Shown here in pieces: positions 36,066 to 48,160 of a stretch of DNA of 64,000 nt. Origin of the DNA: Hypomyces perniciosus. Lineage: Eukaryota; Ascomycota; Sordariomycetes; Hypocreales; Hypocreaceae. Position numbers and translations under genes: made by a program. The notes below the pieces were generated by a model. That model was not told the DNA's origin, did no database searches, and worked only from the letters and a program-made list of their open reading frames with translations. The DNA lies in the NCBI GenBank assembly GCA_008477525.1, contig SPDT01000010.1:186001-250000 (forward strand). The letters are read 5' to 3'. Positions within the stretch are counted from its first letter, which is position 1; each line of letters opens with the position of its first letter.

Positions 36066-36671
36066 TCAGCTCAGAAGAACGAGGATGACACTATCGCCTC
36101 TCAAGAACCTGTAGCCCGGTTAGCATTTCTGTCTCCTGTAAAACCTGTCTGTTTCGTTTCCCTCCCAAAGACAGACTGCTGCCGCAGAACTCCACAGACT
36201 TGTTGTCGGTTGACGGGGTGAACTTACATCTTGCTGATAAACCGATCCTTGTTTACTGGTCGTCCCTTCTTGCCATCTGCTAACCGCGGGGTTTCCGTCC
36301 ACATTTCCTTGACGTTCTCCAACACCATGTTGCAGTGGCGGTCGAACGCCTTCACTCTTGCTAGCAGCTTGCGGTTGTTGCGGATCGAGATCAGCACCTG
36401 CGTGTGGGATCGCACAGCCGTTTGCAGGATAGATAGCGGGCCAGACGAGAACTCGTACTCCTCGAGTTGCGCAATTTCATACTCGCTGGCTAGGAGGTTA
36501 GAGATCCGGTTTGGAGGAGGGGGCGGTGGGAGATGGGGAGGGGCAAGGTCTCTGCGCGACGTACGTGAGTTCTGTGCGCGACTTGGTGAGAAGCTCCCTA
36601 TACATTTGTCAGCATGATATCGGATTGATCTTGAGCATCATCATTACATACTGGATCTTGGGGTCGGCCAT
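36066..36671 (-). CDS. SMD2: Small nuclear ribonucleoprotein Sm D2
   Basis: Core Sm-ring subunit of U1, U2, U4 and U5 snRNPs. Four exons on the minus strand, 36671-36652, 36597-36565, 36485-36228 and 36108-36066, encode 117 aa with correct phase. The first exon is 20 bases (MADPKIQ). For exon 3 the acceptor CCAG just before CGAG is needed; the earlier TAG would give a stop. The Sm1 motif region reads [17 protein letters not shown] and the near-invariant [18 protein letters not shown] follows. The Sm2 end is [13 protein letters not shown]. The sequence is almost identical to other fungal SmD2 proteins, so confidence is high. It shares a 403-base divergent promoter with the HIBCH gene. Confidence 0.96.
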
Positions 36672-37074
36672 CTTTGCGGTAGGTTTGATTATCGTGGAAT
36701 GAGGTTGCGTGCGCAAGGCTGAAGCTAGAAGCTCGAAAAGTTATCGAGGTATCTCAAGCGTTGCCATGATTGGCCCTTGCAGTTAGAGCTGTGGGAACAG
36801 TGCACTGACCAGCTGGCCACCACTTGGCTGTCAGCTGGCAGCCACAAAAGGTGACAAAACCTCCCCTCCAAGCTCTATCGCAGCGGCAAACCACGGGATA
36901 ATTTTTCGGATAGAGATGGAAGCGCTCAAGCTCAGCCTTGCCATTGCCTAGGTAAAAAAAAAAAAAGAGGTTCCGACATCGCCGGCCGACTCGTTAACCG
37001 GGATTCGACAGACAACCCCTCTCTTTCGATGTCGATATTGGATTTGAGGAGCGCGCTTTGACAATCGGCATCTA
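36672..37074. other. Divergent promoter of SMD2 and HIBCH
   Basis: 403 bases. A 13-base A-run lies at 36954-36966. Two short repeats of the type CAGCTGGC stand at about 36810-36840. No TATA box seen. Confidence 0.5.
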
Positions 37075-38656
37075 ATGTCCTTCAGAACCTTTGTAGCCCG
37101 GGCTGGCAGGGCAGCGAACCCGAGCCATAGAAGCTTACACAACAGCAGCGCATTCAGCATGGCACAGCAAGCACGGGCACTGAGCACCTCGCTTGGTTCG
37201 CAGCAGGTTGGCAATTTGAACAATGTCTTCAGTTATGAATTGGCATGCTAACACTATGGGAAAGCTCTCTAGCGAAGCCTATGCGATCAAAGAGTTGCCA
37301 GGCGACGAGTCCAACGATGTCGTCTTCGAGAGCAAGTATGGTCTGAGGACACTATTACTGAACCGCCCAAAGAAGCTCAATTCGCTGAACGCCTCAATGA
37401 TTCGCAAAATGGTTCCGCGACTGGTCGAGTGGGAGAAGTCTGATATGGCAAACGTCGTTGTCATGAAGGGCGCTGGCGAAAAGGCCTTCTGCGCAGGAGG
37501 AGACGTCGCTGCGCTGGCAGAGTACAACCTAGCCAGTGCGGACGGATGGAAGAAGTCGGCCGAGTACTTTGCCCTTGAATACAAGCTGGACCACTACATT
37601 GCGACGTACCAGAAGCCCTTCATTGCCTTCATGGACGGCATCACCATGGGCGGGGGTGTTGGACTGAGTATCCATGCGCCATTCCGAATCGCAACTGAGA
37701 GGACAGTCTTTGCTATGCCCGAAACGACAATAGGCTTCTTCCCCGACGTCGGCGCCTCATTCTTCTTGCCCCGGCTGAACGGATCGCTTGGTACCTACCT
37801 GGCCCTGACCAGTGACAGGTTGAACGGCCCTAATGTCTTCTACACGGGTATCGCTACCCACTACCTGCACTCTACAAGCCTGCCGGACCTCGAGGCTCGA
37901 CTGGCTGAACTGAGGTTCAGGGATGACGACCCATTGCCCAAGCGCCTGGAGCTTATCAATGACACCCTGGAGGAGTTCTGCACCGGTCTCCCCTATGACC
38001 AACCCATGCAAGTGGCTGGGCAGATTCGCCAAGCCATCGACCGTTGCTTCAGCAAGAACAATATCAATGACATCATTGCTGCCTTGAACGCGGAGCGGGG
38101 AGAGACTGAGGAGTGGGCGCAAAAGCAGCTGGCCACACTCCAGAAGCGATCGCCTACAGCCGTGCACGTGGCCCTTAGGCAGATGCGCGTTGGTGGCAAA
38201 TGGAACATTACCGAGACCTTTGAGAAGGAACACCAGATTGCGACTAAATTCATGCAGCACCACGACTTTAGCGAGGGTGTGACGGCGCTGCTGGTGCGCA
38301 AAGAGAAGGCCAAGTGGCAGCCCGAGTCCCTGGAGGCAATTCCTGCCAGCGACAACGTTGCAAAGCCGTTCTTCGAGTTTGACGAGAACCAGAAGCTTGA
38401 GCTGTTTGCTAACAGGACGTACTCGGAGTACCCCTACGCGGTGCTTGGCGTGCCCACAGAGAAGGAGATTCGGGCTCTTGTGTCTAGTAATGCATACATT
38501 CCAGAGGAACTTACCAAGGCCGTTATTGAATCGAGAAAGGGACGTCAAGGTGTGGCGGATGTTGCGAAGGAGATTATCAGCCGGAAAACGACTGTGGATG
38601 GGCAGGGCAAGGTCAAATGGCTGGCTGATGAGCATGCGACTACAAGCAGACTGTAG
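37075..38656 (+). CDS. 3-hydroxyisobutyryl-CoA hydrolase, mitochondrial
   Basis: Acts in valine breakdown, releasing 3-hydroxyisobutyrate from its CoA thioester. Two exons, 37075-37206 and 37265-38656, encode 507 aa. The first exon gives an Arg/Ser-rich mitochondrial presequence (MSFRTFVARAGRAANPSHRS) with no acidic residues. The intron has an unusual GTTGGC donor but a good GCTAAC branch site; without splicing the first frame hits a stop. The enoyl-CoA-hydratase-like core shows LLLNRPKKLNSLNASMI, AFCAGGDVAAL, MDGITMGGGVGLS and PETTIGFFPDVGASFFL, which contains the Glu and Asp used in HIBCH catalysis. The C-terminal ECH_2 part is complete. Confidence 0.9.
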
Positions 38657-39888
38657 ATTTTAGATCATGATGATTTGTGAATATCCCATGTACGATGTCA
38701 TGAATGCAGTTTTGATGCACCTATTGATGAAAAGTGATGTGATAACTTATTCTTCAATGATATTGCAGATATTGCGATGAACACTTCAGAGTAGTATGTA
38801 CGACTAATACCGACCAGTAATGGTGGTTGTTTATGCTGTGGAGACTTTTTTTGAGACTTTGGGGAAACCTCAAACCATCGGATGTTATCGATATTGCCTA
38901 GGAAACGCAATAGGAAATAGCTTCATTTAGTAGACTAAAAAAACCATTGGACTTTCGAAAAGGAGGGGCGACTTTTGGAGCCTAGGAAATGCAAGGAGAT
39001 GGAAAGTCACGAGACTATGAGATGGAGGGTGGGTGTTAGTACTACGACATATCAGGACTCAGGATGGCGTCAAGTCGGCCTGGAAATTATAAAAGGGAGA
39101 GAACCCCCCTCCGACTCAGACAAAGGGGGAAGAGGAAGGGCACTCGTCCTCTTCTCTGTCAGTTTCTCTAAGCAATTTCTGACTGAACCGGAGCACCCCG
39201 GAGACATCTCCTTGGTCAACGGCAACTTGAACGCTTTGTGAGCCTGAAACTCGCATCCATTTCACAACTGCGTTGCACGTGACCCGGCGCGCCTCGGGAG
39301 CGCTAGACGCCACTAGAACGGTTGCAACTTGCCGCAAACAGCTGACCGAGAGCTTCACCTGTGGCTCACCTGTGGCTGACCTGCTGGGGTACGTACATAC
39401 ATATATCCATACCACTCAAGCACTTAGACGTGCTTTGTGCTCGGACGAAGTCATCACAGCTCGTGTTTGTTCACTTCATCTGCCTACCAATATTATTATA
39501 GATCGCGTCCTTTGTTCATTTATTTCCATTCCTATTCATACCGCTTTTCGTCCTTTTTTCCCGCGTCTAAACCACGTTCCTTGATCCCTGTGGTTGCATT
39601 CACATATCCCTTGCCTTTGTCACTGCGCGCTCATCCATGTCTCAGATCCACTTGTGCAGACGCGCCTGCGTTTCTAGTCGCGTCACGACAATGAAACCCG
39701 CCTCCCAAATTTGATCGGATAATATCTAGTGCACGAAGTGCAGCAAGCCTAACAGAGCACGAGCACTCTCCACTTCTCACTTTGATAATTTCTCCGCATT
39801 CAACTTCATCAATCTTGCAACGCCCATCCCAGCATCACCGCTTTCTAGGGCAGAGGTTGCAAAACGGCCACAAGGCCATTTAGTCGTC
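38657..39888. other. Intergenic region and SPT21/AMS2 leader
   Basis: 1.2 kb. TTATAAAAGG lies near 39088-39097, about 800 bases before the next ATG, so it may mark a long leader or a separate start. The region 39400-39700 is rich in C and T. No gene seen. Confidence 0.45.
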
Positions 39889-42800
39889 ATGGCATCGCCT
39901 ATGCCAATGGCACCGACAAGCGGCCGGGGCAATCCGCCTACTACTGGAGAAGCCGATGAATATGGCATCCAGACCAGGGCAATGGGCTGTACGACTCCCT
40001 TGTTACCTTTCTCTGCATCCCCGTGCTCTTGTTGCACGACTAATCCAGACCGACAGTAAAGGTACATTACACCTTCGACAAGGAGGCCAAGATCAATTGC
40101 CTGGCGAGAGGCGTAGGAACTCTTCTGGTGCAGACGGTTCCCATTGACGAGACGAATATGATTGGTGTTGTGGACCTGAGGGCTTGCATCCACACCATCA
40201 CCGAGTGCAGCCCGGAGCTCACGAGCCAGGAGTGCGATTACACGATTTACGCCGTCGACTATTCAGAGCCCGATACTCCTCTGGTAGGTCAGGGCCTGTT
40301 GTCATGGATCCTCGAATCGATGCGAGGCGATGGCGCAAACCCACAGCAACCGAAGATGGTGACGGGACGAGTAGCAAAAAACCTGCTAGGCGTTTTTGGC
40401 GGCGGCAACCGAGAGATCCTGGAGGTTAGGCTCAAACTCTCTGAAACGACTAAGATCCAACGTCCAACCGACCAAGGTGCTATGGACCTACAACCGAGTC
40501 GGTCAATGGAGACAGTCATGACGCCCACTGGAGTATCGGAATGGAACTCTTTTATTCAGTCTAATCCACAAATTGGTCAGCCAGCAGGTCATATCCATAG
40601 CCAACACTCTCGTGTCGCCTCTCCAGCCTTATCACAAGGACCTGCACCAACAAATAGACGAGACTCGTTTGCGCTATCTTTCAATCAAAATGCGCCGGCC
40701 CAAGAAGTCCAGAAAATCGCCCCAACTCCAGTCGATCCGCAATCAGCGCCAATTGCACCAACACCCTCATCGAGGCCATCTAGCAGAGCATCGAATAGGC
40801 CGTCAAGAAGGAAGCCACCGACTGGTAGGCCTAGAGGGAGACCACGGAAGAATCCGACAGAAGGCAACACGTCAGGGTATGAGGATGGGACAGAAGGAGA
40901 GGAGGGTCCGGCTAAGAAGCGAGCAAAGACGACCCAGGTGGAAAAGGCTGACGTTAATGCCTTTGGCGCCGAGCCCGAATCCCTCAGAGTCGTTGCAAGC
41001 AACTCGAGCTCACTGCGGAACTTCCGCCCTATTGCTATCAACAGTGACAGCGTCGCAGGTAGTCATTTGCAGGAAGTCCCCAGAGCTCCCACTCCTGTGC
41101 CTGACGGTGGTCTTAGGGGCCTGCTTGGGCGAGGGCCCAATCCCACCAAGCTCCGACGCGAATCAACATTGAGCCAGCTACCAGCATCAAATTACACATT
41201 GTCGTCATTTAGCGAACCAAGACAACTGTCACCCGCCGACAGCAAATCGCCCGAGTCTATCGCGCCAACGCCCAATTACTCTGAAGATAGTCCCGCAGAT
41301 ATTGGGTCCTCACCACCAATTCAACGAACTACACCCTACATTCGATCGAGTCCACCCCCCTCTAGCCCAGTGTTACCTCCGATGCCTCCATTGCCTCCGG
41401 CACAATTGCCGCGAGAGATTAGCTTTACGAATAATGATGTTGATCAGCTTTTCGGGGAGGGACCACTTCAGTCTGTTCCCCAGGAGGGACCGCCTCCACC
41501 TCAACCAGTTCGCAAGGCACCAAAGTCGACCTCCGGTGTACCTATCCAGGTGTTCCAGATTCAAGGTCCCACCGCTCAGGAGTTTGTACACATCCGCAGT
41601 TATAACACACCTCATCCGTCATCAAGCGCACCGGCTCCACCTGAAGTTTCTTTACTGCCTGTATTGAAGGAGGAGCCTGTCCGGCCAAAGCCAAGTGGTC
41701 CAGCCAAGAGGAAGAGACCTAGAGCCTCGTCGCCGCCCCCTTTAGCACTGACGCCGCCTCCTACGACAGATGCGGTTGAGAGGGCCATGAGCCCAGCTCC
41801 TACTCCTACTCCGGCTTCCGCGCCCACTTCGACTCCCACCCCTACTCCAGTTACTACTTCTGCTCCTATTTCTGCTCCTATTTCTGCACCAACTCCACAA
41901 CCCGTCGCAGTATCGGACGATGTCATTAACGACCCAGTCGTGCGGCTTGCTTCGACTTTCTCGATGCGCGAGGAGCCTCAACCAGGTCGGCTATCGCCAG
42001 AATTACCAAATCTACATCAACCAAAACCCCAACCTGCCAAGCCGAAACACCAGCGTCAACTGAGTCGATCCCAATCCGCGGGGTCACTTGCCTTGCCTTT
42101 GGTCCCTGCTAGTGACCCTGTTGTGCCGTCCTCGTTATCACAGCCCGTTCCTAGCGCACCAGAGCGTCCTCGTTCAACAGCGGTACCGTCCGCTCTTCGT
42201 CGGTCCGCATCGATTGGCCCTCTAGCCTTGCCTGTTCCTGAGAGCATTTCAGTCGAGCCTGCTCCTGCTGATATTGCTCCCACCCCGATCAATGTGATGG
42301 GTCCAGAGGAGCCCTGTCCTCCTAGCGACAGCGTTCCGCCTCCCTCTTCCCCTCCCTTCTCAAGAGCAAACAAGAACATCGTCAAAAAGCATGCCATCAA
42401 ACAGCGATTAGAGGAGGCTATAAACAATGGCGAGATGCCCCCCTTTTGCAGCAACTGCGGCGCTATCGAAACACCTACATGGCGGAAAATCTGGGTTCAA
42501 GAACGCGAAGGTATCCCCGAAAATTGCGAGTACTCGGAGAAGCCCGGCAGAGTGACTGCCATGGAGATTCTCAAATTCGATGCAGAGAATAAACCGATAC
42601 TGTATCGCATCATTAAGAAGAGCCTGGCGACCACAGATGACAGAACTGCCTGGCAGGAAATGTTACTATGCAATCCTTGTGGCATTTGGTTCGCGAAGTG
42701 CAAGAGTCATCGGCCACCGGACAGGTGGGATAAAGATCTCTCTCGTCTTGGTCAAGAGAGACGACGAAGAGGCCCCGGCGCTTCCCGCTCCAAAAAGAAT

Positions 42801-43802
42801 CGTACAAGAGATGACGGTCAAATACATCCCACATCTGAGGCATACCTGCCCACAGATTCTCTTGAGCCGGTGGCACCATCATCACCAAAGATGGCCGATT
42901 TTCAGCCTCCACAAGTGGATTTAACAGTGCCAGAGACTCTAGATTTCGACTTGCTCGCCGCCTTTAAGAATGTGGATGCTGATATGCGTTCATATCCGGG
43001 ATCGACTCATTCTCGAGGTAGTGGAACGGCTCAAAGCCCCATTGAGGTCGAATTTGATGAGGTAGTTTGTAGTACCAAGCGCCTACTATTTCCCTCTCCC
43101 AAAAGAGATGGAACGTCGAACGTACTTTGCGATCTCGACGTTAATATCGTGCAGACTAGCGAGTGTCGACAACCCAAAGAGCTATCTGGAGAGAAAGAGA
43201 ACGTCGCTATAGTGGAACAGGATGAGTTGGCAAATACGCACGATGATTTGGAGGCCCTCTTCAGAAGTCCAATCAAAGATCGACCGTCTACTCCCCCGCC
43301 AAATACCAAGTCTACCCAAGCTGAGCTATTCAAGACTCCTACGCGTCCGACACCGAACCATAGGCCGATCACTAGAAGTGTTTCGCGGTCCTTGCGGTCC
43401 GTTAGATCCGTCGCATCGCCGAGTCAGCAAACGCTTCAGCGAACTCCAACCAAGACACCAAGGACTGCGCTGAGAGTTCCTGGAAGCAGTACGCGAAGAC
43501 GCAGCCCACGGAATCATCAGGTTAATGTCGATGGGTTTGATTCGCCGATTAGCCGCAGTATCGTTCAAATGCTGTCGGAACAAAATTGCTTTGGAATTGG
43601 GGACCATGACGTGGATCTTAATAGTTTGCCAATGCTTAACGGGCAAAATGGCGAGCTCATCGACTTTGGCAATCTCCTTAGCACTGATGGCGTCATGCCG
43701 AGCTCTCCACCCAAGGACACCTCTATCGGCTTTGATTACTTAGGCTCAGCCAATACCTGGGCAGGGTGGCAGATGGACAACAGCGTGGACCCCGAAGAAT
43801 GA
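39889..43802 (+). CDS. Spt21/Ams2-type GATA-finger regulator of histone genes
   Basis: Two exons, 39889-39988 and 40057-43802, encode 1281 aa. Residues about 35-125 match the Spt21 N-terminal domain (VHYTFDKEAKINCLARGVG, DYTIYAVDYSEPDTPLVGQG). Spt21 in budding yeast and Ams2 in fission yeast drive S-phase histone gene expression and affect silencing and centromere chromatin. Residues 130-790 are disordered, with an AT-hook-like GRPRGRPRK and Pro/Thr/Ala repeats. A GATA-like zinc finger follows: C831-x2-C834 (FCSNCGAIETPTWRK) and C905-x2-C908 (CNPCGIW), separated by 70 residues instead of the usual 17 or 18. The C-terminal 370 residues contain short TP-rich motifs such as RTPTKTPR, likely kinase sites. 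Nuclear location is inferred. Confidence 0.88.
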
Positions 43803-44518
43803 CGGGGCACTACACTGCTTTCTTGGACGAGATGAACAAGAATATTGTTATGATGATGACGCCCTTGCAAAATAACTTGACGAACGAATTAACATGTGGA
43901 GTTGGAATGATTTATCAAGCTTTGCTTCAGAACAGTTGTGTATAGCATGCGCGAGCATGCTTGGAAGGGCATAGCATAGTTAGGTAGATACCAAAGGACG
44001 GCCCATGGCTAGCCATTAGTTAGAAATAGAATTACCGAAGTTACTATTAAGGTTATTGTCATGCGTTTCATCTGCTCCGTACAGATGGACGGTAGAAGAC
44101 CAATGCCCCTTACGACCTGGTTTTTGAACGATCGCGATCAACATGCTACAATAAATCAAAGATAATCAGTCTTAATTTCCAAGTTGGTTTTCTACGCAGA
44201 GTGTATTCTCAAGAAATGATTCCCTAATACGGTACTGTCGTTTGCTCCAAACTGCTGTTCTGTTAAGCCTCTTGGGCATGATGCTAGATAGGTCAGCCAT
44301 TTGTCCGCCACTTAACGCGTTAAGTATTCTCAGACGCGTCTTCCGCGTGTTAGTTCACAACCCCACTACAGCTCTCTGACAGCACTACGGAGTACTACTA
44401 CTAGGTTATACCATTTCGTTGCATCACATCGAATTATCAGGCCTCTCATTGCCTTTTGCCTTTGTCTTCATCAATTGGACTTGCTTCATTCCTTTTCAAC
44501 AATTCGGCCTCGCCCATC
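43803..44518. other. Intergenic region before POL12
   Basis: 716 bases. TACGGAGTA lies at 44386-44394, 125 bases before the POL12 ATG. ACGCGTTAAG and CAGACGCGTC at about 44315-44340 contain two ACGCGT-like (MluI cell-cycle box) cores, notable upstream of a replication gene. Confidence 0.5.
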
Positions 44519-46604
44519 ATGGCTGAAGAAGAGATCCAATCCCTATTTTCCCCCAACGGGAAGCTGGAGCCCGACATCCTCAGCGAACTGCAGTCCATGA
44601 TGCGACTACACGATCTCTCGGCCGAGGACCTCTTCTTCAAGTGGGAGTCATACTGCATCAAAATGGATCTCGACACGCAGGCCATCTCACTATCTACTAT
44701 CCGCAATTTGAAGCAGGTTATTCAGGACCAGCTGGAGAAGTCGCATCGACAGGTGCAGGTCAAGAGCGAGAGAAAGGTCGCCGCGACGCCGAGGCCCAAG
44801 GCTGGTGCTAAAGGAGGCGATGTGTTTGGGATGTTGGATGGGTTGGTGCCGAGTACACCTGCGACGGGAGGGAGGCTGAGCAGAGTGCCGGGGAGTGGAG
44901 GGAGCGCGTTGAGGAGGAAGATGGAGACGCCCAAGGCAGCGCCTAGTTCGCCTGCGGGAGGTTTAAACGACCAGTTGAAGTCGATGAATTTGCCGTCAGT
45001 ACATTCCCATCCCAGCCTTTTGGAGCTATGGGAATCCTAACAGATGTTCATAGTGCTGCGTCGTTTGCCGAGCGAGCCAACCCGGGAGAGGTTGTGGAAG
45101 TTTTAAACGACAAACTCGCCCTCGCCGAAGCACCGATCGCCCCATTTCCCGAAGCAAGGATCAAACTTACAGCTGCCTCTGACCAGAAGAAGACCGGGTA
45201 CAAGCCGCTGGCAATGAAGCTTTCCGAAGCCAGCGAGATCCTGGACGACCGAATTGACGACTTCATAGACTTGGTTCGCGAGCATCATAGCCTGGAGGAC
45301 TCCGCATTTGGTAACGCTGCGAGTGCTAGCACCACCGAAATCGTGGCTGTAGGCCGGATAGCATCAGATTCGCTCGAGGGAAAGCTCAACGCCGCATCCA
45401 TAGTGCTAGAGACATCACGGCGGACGGGGAGGGGCTTGAGAGTCCCCCTCAAAATGGACCACATCAGGAGTTGGGGTTTCTTCCCCGGACAGATTGTTGC
45501 TCTAAAGGGCAGCAATACCACCGGTAACGAGTTCGTGGTTAAGGAAGTTCTGGATATCCCACTTTTGCCAAACGCAGCCTCGTCACCCTCGGCTTTGGAA
45601 GCCCATCGTGAGAGGCTCAGGGGTGGGCCAGATGCAATGGATTCAGACTCGGATCCCACACCGTTGAATATCATCTACGCCGCCGGACCTTACAACCGCT
45701 GACGATAATCTCGATTATGAACCGCTACATGCCCTCTGCAATCGGGCGGCTGATACCTACGCCGATGCCCTCATTCTGACGGGCCCCTTTCTCGACATTG
45801 ATCATCCCCTTATTGCTACCGGCGACTTCGACCTCCCCGAAGAAGCTACATTCGACCCCGACACCATCAACATGAACACTGTCTTCAAGTATCTGTTTGC
45901 GCCCGCGCTGAACCGCCTTTCATCCACCAACCCGCATCTCACCATTATTCTCGTCCCGTCAGTACGCGATATCCTCGACAAGCACGTCTCCTGGCCGCAG
46001 GACACCATCCCCCGCCGAGAGCTCGGCCTGCCCAAGTCGGTGAAGATCGTATCTAATCCTATGACATTGTCTATGAATGAAATGGTGCTTGGTGTCTCGA
46101 GCCAGGACGTGCTGTATGAGCTGCGCAACGAGGAGGTGGCTAGGGGTGCCCCTATGGGTGATATGATGGGCCGTTTGTGTCGACATCTTGTGGAGCAGAG
46201 ACATTACTTCCCTGTGTTCCCGCCTACAGATCGCGCGAGGTTGCCCAAGACCGGCACGGAGGAGGGTATTGCTACTGGTGCCGTGTTGGATGTAAGCTAT
46301 CTGAAGCTGGGCGAGATGGTCAACGTACGACCAGATGTGATGCTAGTCCCCAGCTCATTGCCCCCTTTCGCAAAGGTATGTCCGCTACCCTATCTAGTTT
46401 CTGGGTTTGATGGCTAACCGTTTTAAAAAACAGGTTGTAGAGAGTGTCCTGGCCATCAATCCAGGCCATCTCTCCAAGAGACGTGGAGCGGGTACATATG
46501 CTCGCATGACACTGTATCCTCCACCCTCGGATGGAGAGGCAATAGACGGTATGGTCAGCCATAGGGTATTTGATAGAGCCCGTGTAGAAATTGTAAGGAT
46601 ATAG
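44519..46604 (+). CDS. POL12: DNA polymerase alpha subunit B; one frameshift as sequenced
   Basis: Regulatory B subunit of the polymerase alpha-primase complex. Exons 44519-44994, 45054-46375 and 46434-46604. Intron 1 has a GTCAGT donor and a CCTAAC branch site. The N-terminal helical domain (LSELQSMMRLHDLSAEDLFF) is followed by a phosphorylation-prone linker, an OB-fold region and a calcineurin-like (inactive phosphoesterase) domain with ILTGPFLDIDHP, LTIILVPSVRDI and the C-terminal PPFAKVVESVLAINPG. At 45691-45697 the sequence reads TACAACC where the conserved GPYTADDN needs TACACC. The extra base brings a stop at 45700-45702 (374 aa), after which the correct protein continues in the next frame to about 655 aa in all. 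As the gene is essential, an assembly indel is the likeliest cause. Confidence 0.9.
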
Positions 46605-46744
46605 ACAGCGGGTTTTACTAGTTAAATAATGAGCCATTGTATTTGTTACATTGTTCATATATGTTGTAGACAGGGATGGAGGGGGTATATGTCTTCATGA
46701 TTAAGTGATAACATCATATCCGTGTGGATGCGGTGTTTCGTGGT

Positions 46745-48160
46745 TCATCTGCTAGTGTCCACCTTGCGTCTTTTATCACCCTCATACCGGTCCCCATCGC
46801 GAGATGTGCTCCTCTTTCGGCGACTGCGATAGTCATCGCGCCGAGGCGACCGAGACCGTGAGTACCCGCGACGACGATGGTCACGGTCATCTCGATCTCT
46901 CCTATCGTCGCCTCTTCGACGATGATCCTCTCTGTCGCGTCTATCCCTATCGTCATCTCTCCTAGTAGAATCCCTACCTTCTCTCCGCTCTCCCAGAGGA
47001 ATTGCATTTGCGCCTTTAGCGCCTCTCTCATCTGGCGCGAATCGATCATCGTCAGGCTGGAAGCGATCATCCCCGTCGAACCGCCCGCTACCGCCTCTCC
47101 TCCTATCATCTGCAAAGGAGCCCCATCGACCCGTATCCTCCGTCCGCATGTCTTTATATTTTGTGCCGCCCTTCTTGCCCAGCTTTGTCATGTCTCGTCT
47201 CTGCAGATACTCCGGTAAGGCCTCGCGATTCCGCACATCATCCTGTATACGACTGCCCATGATGTCTCGCTGGAGCAAGCCCGCAGCCGCAGCTTCTTCC
47301 TGGAAGAAGGCGCCCTTGTGGTAGTACTTCTGCATGTATGACATTTTGCCCTTGCTATCCTTTTCCTCCTTCTGCTTGGCGAGGAACTCTTCGTCTTCGG
47401 CCTTGCGCTCCTCCTCGGTGAGGTTGCGCCGGCGCTCGACCTCGGCCAGTTCCTTTTCACGCTCCTCGATAGCAGCGCGTGCGCGCTTGAGGCGCTTCAG
47501 TTCACGCACGCGCCAGGCAGCTTCCTCGGCCTCGGGATCCAGGCCATCTGTCGTGTCAACGTCTGAGTTCTCGTTCTCTTCGTCGTCCCAATGTTTCTTG
47601 CCTGCAGCGCGGGCAGCGAGATCTTTCTTGATTTGCTCTTCGACGAGCTCGTCGGCGGCTTTCCTTCGAGCTTCTTCTTCGGCCTGGCGCGCGGCCTCTT
47701 CCTCTTTTTCTTTGTCTTTTGCGGCGGCGCCTCGTTGGCTCTTGGGCACGAATTTGGGTCTAATCAGAAGTCGTCTGGGGGCTTCTTCCTCGCTGCTGCT
47801 TTCTTCCTCTTCTGATTCGCTTTCGTCTTCCTCGTCGTCGTCCTCGTCCTCGTCTTCTTCCTCCTCTTCCTCGGTGACGAAGCCCTCCTCTGCTGCCAAT
47901 CTCTCCGCCTTCTCGGCGGCGATCCGTCGCGCCTCGGCAGCTTCTGCCTCCTTGCGCCGAGCATTGAGGTCTACTTTACTCAGGTTGCTGGTGATTTTAC
48001 TGGCGCTTGCAGCTTTGGGAGGAGGAGGCACAGTGGTGGTCTCGACGGGCTCGTCCGCGTCGCTGGCGTCTGAGTCGGAGGATGAGTCGGCGCCGCTGGG
48101 CTTCCCAGCGCGGTAGCGCGCTGGTTTTATGGGGTTTGCTGTCATGCGCTTTGGAGGCAT
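46745..48160 (-). CDS. MFAP1-type spliceosomal protein
   Basis: Single exon, 471 aa. Homologue of human MFAP1, a component of the spliceosomal B complex linked with Prp38 and the tri-snRNP. Features in order: a basic start (MPPKRMTANPIKPARYRAGK), an Ala/Glu/Arg helix, a long acidic run (E/D about residues 96-125), RRLLIRPKFVPKSQR, a charged coiled coil, the conserved MSYMQKYYHKGAFFQEE and DMTKLGKKGGTKYKDM, and an Arg/Asp/Ser-rich RS-like C terminus. The KYYHKGAFF and TKLGKKGGTKY motifs are diagnostic. It ends 140 bases from POL12, convergently. Mirror-image Ser-rich frames on the other strand are shadows of this composition. Confidence 0.93.
   Translation of the reverse strand: MPPKRMTANPIKPARYRAGKPSGADSSSDSDASDADEPVETTTVPPPPKAASASKITSNLSKVDLNARRKEAEAAEARRIAAEKAERLAAEEGFVTEEEEEEDEDEDDDEEDESESEEEESSSEEEAPRRLLIRPKFVPKSQRGAAAKDKEKEEEAARQAEEEARRKAADELVEEQIKKDLAARAAGKKHWDDEENENSDVDTTDGLDPEAEEAAWRVRELKRLKRARAAIEEREKELAEVERRRNLTEEERKAEDEEFLAKQKEEKDSKGKMSYMQKYYHKGAFFQEEAAAAGLLQRDIMGSRIQDDVRNREALPEYLQRRDMTKLGKKGGTKYKDMRTEDTGRWGSFADDRRRGGSGRFDGDDRFQPDDDRFAPDERGAKGANAIPLGERREGRDSTRRDDDRDRRDREDHRRRGDDRRDRDDRDHRRRGYSRSRSPRRDDYRSRRKRSTSRDGDRYEGDKRRKVDTSR

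Noticed and set aside
47334..48116. 260-codon Ser-rich frame opposite MFAP1
   Set aside because: Shadow of the Glu/Asp/Arg/Ala codons of the real gene on the other strand.
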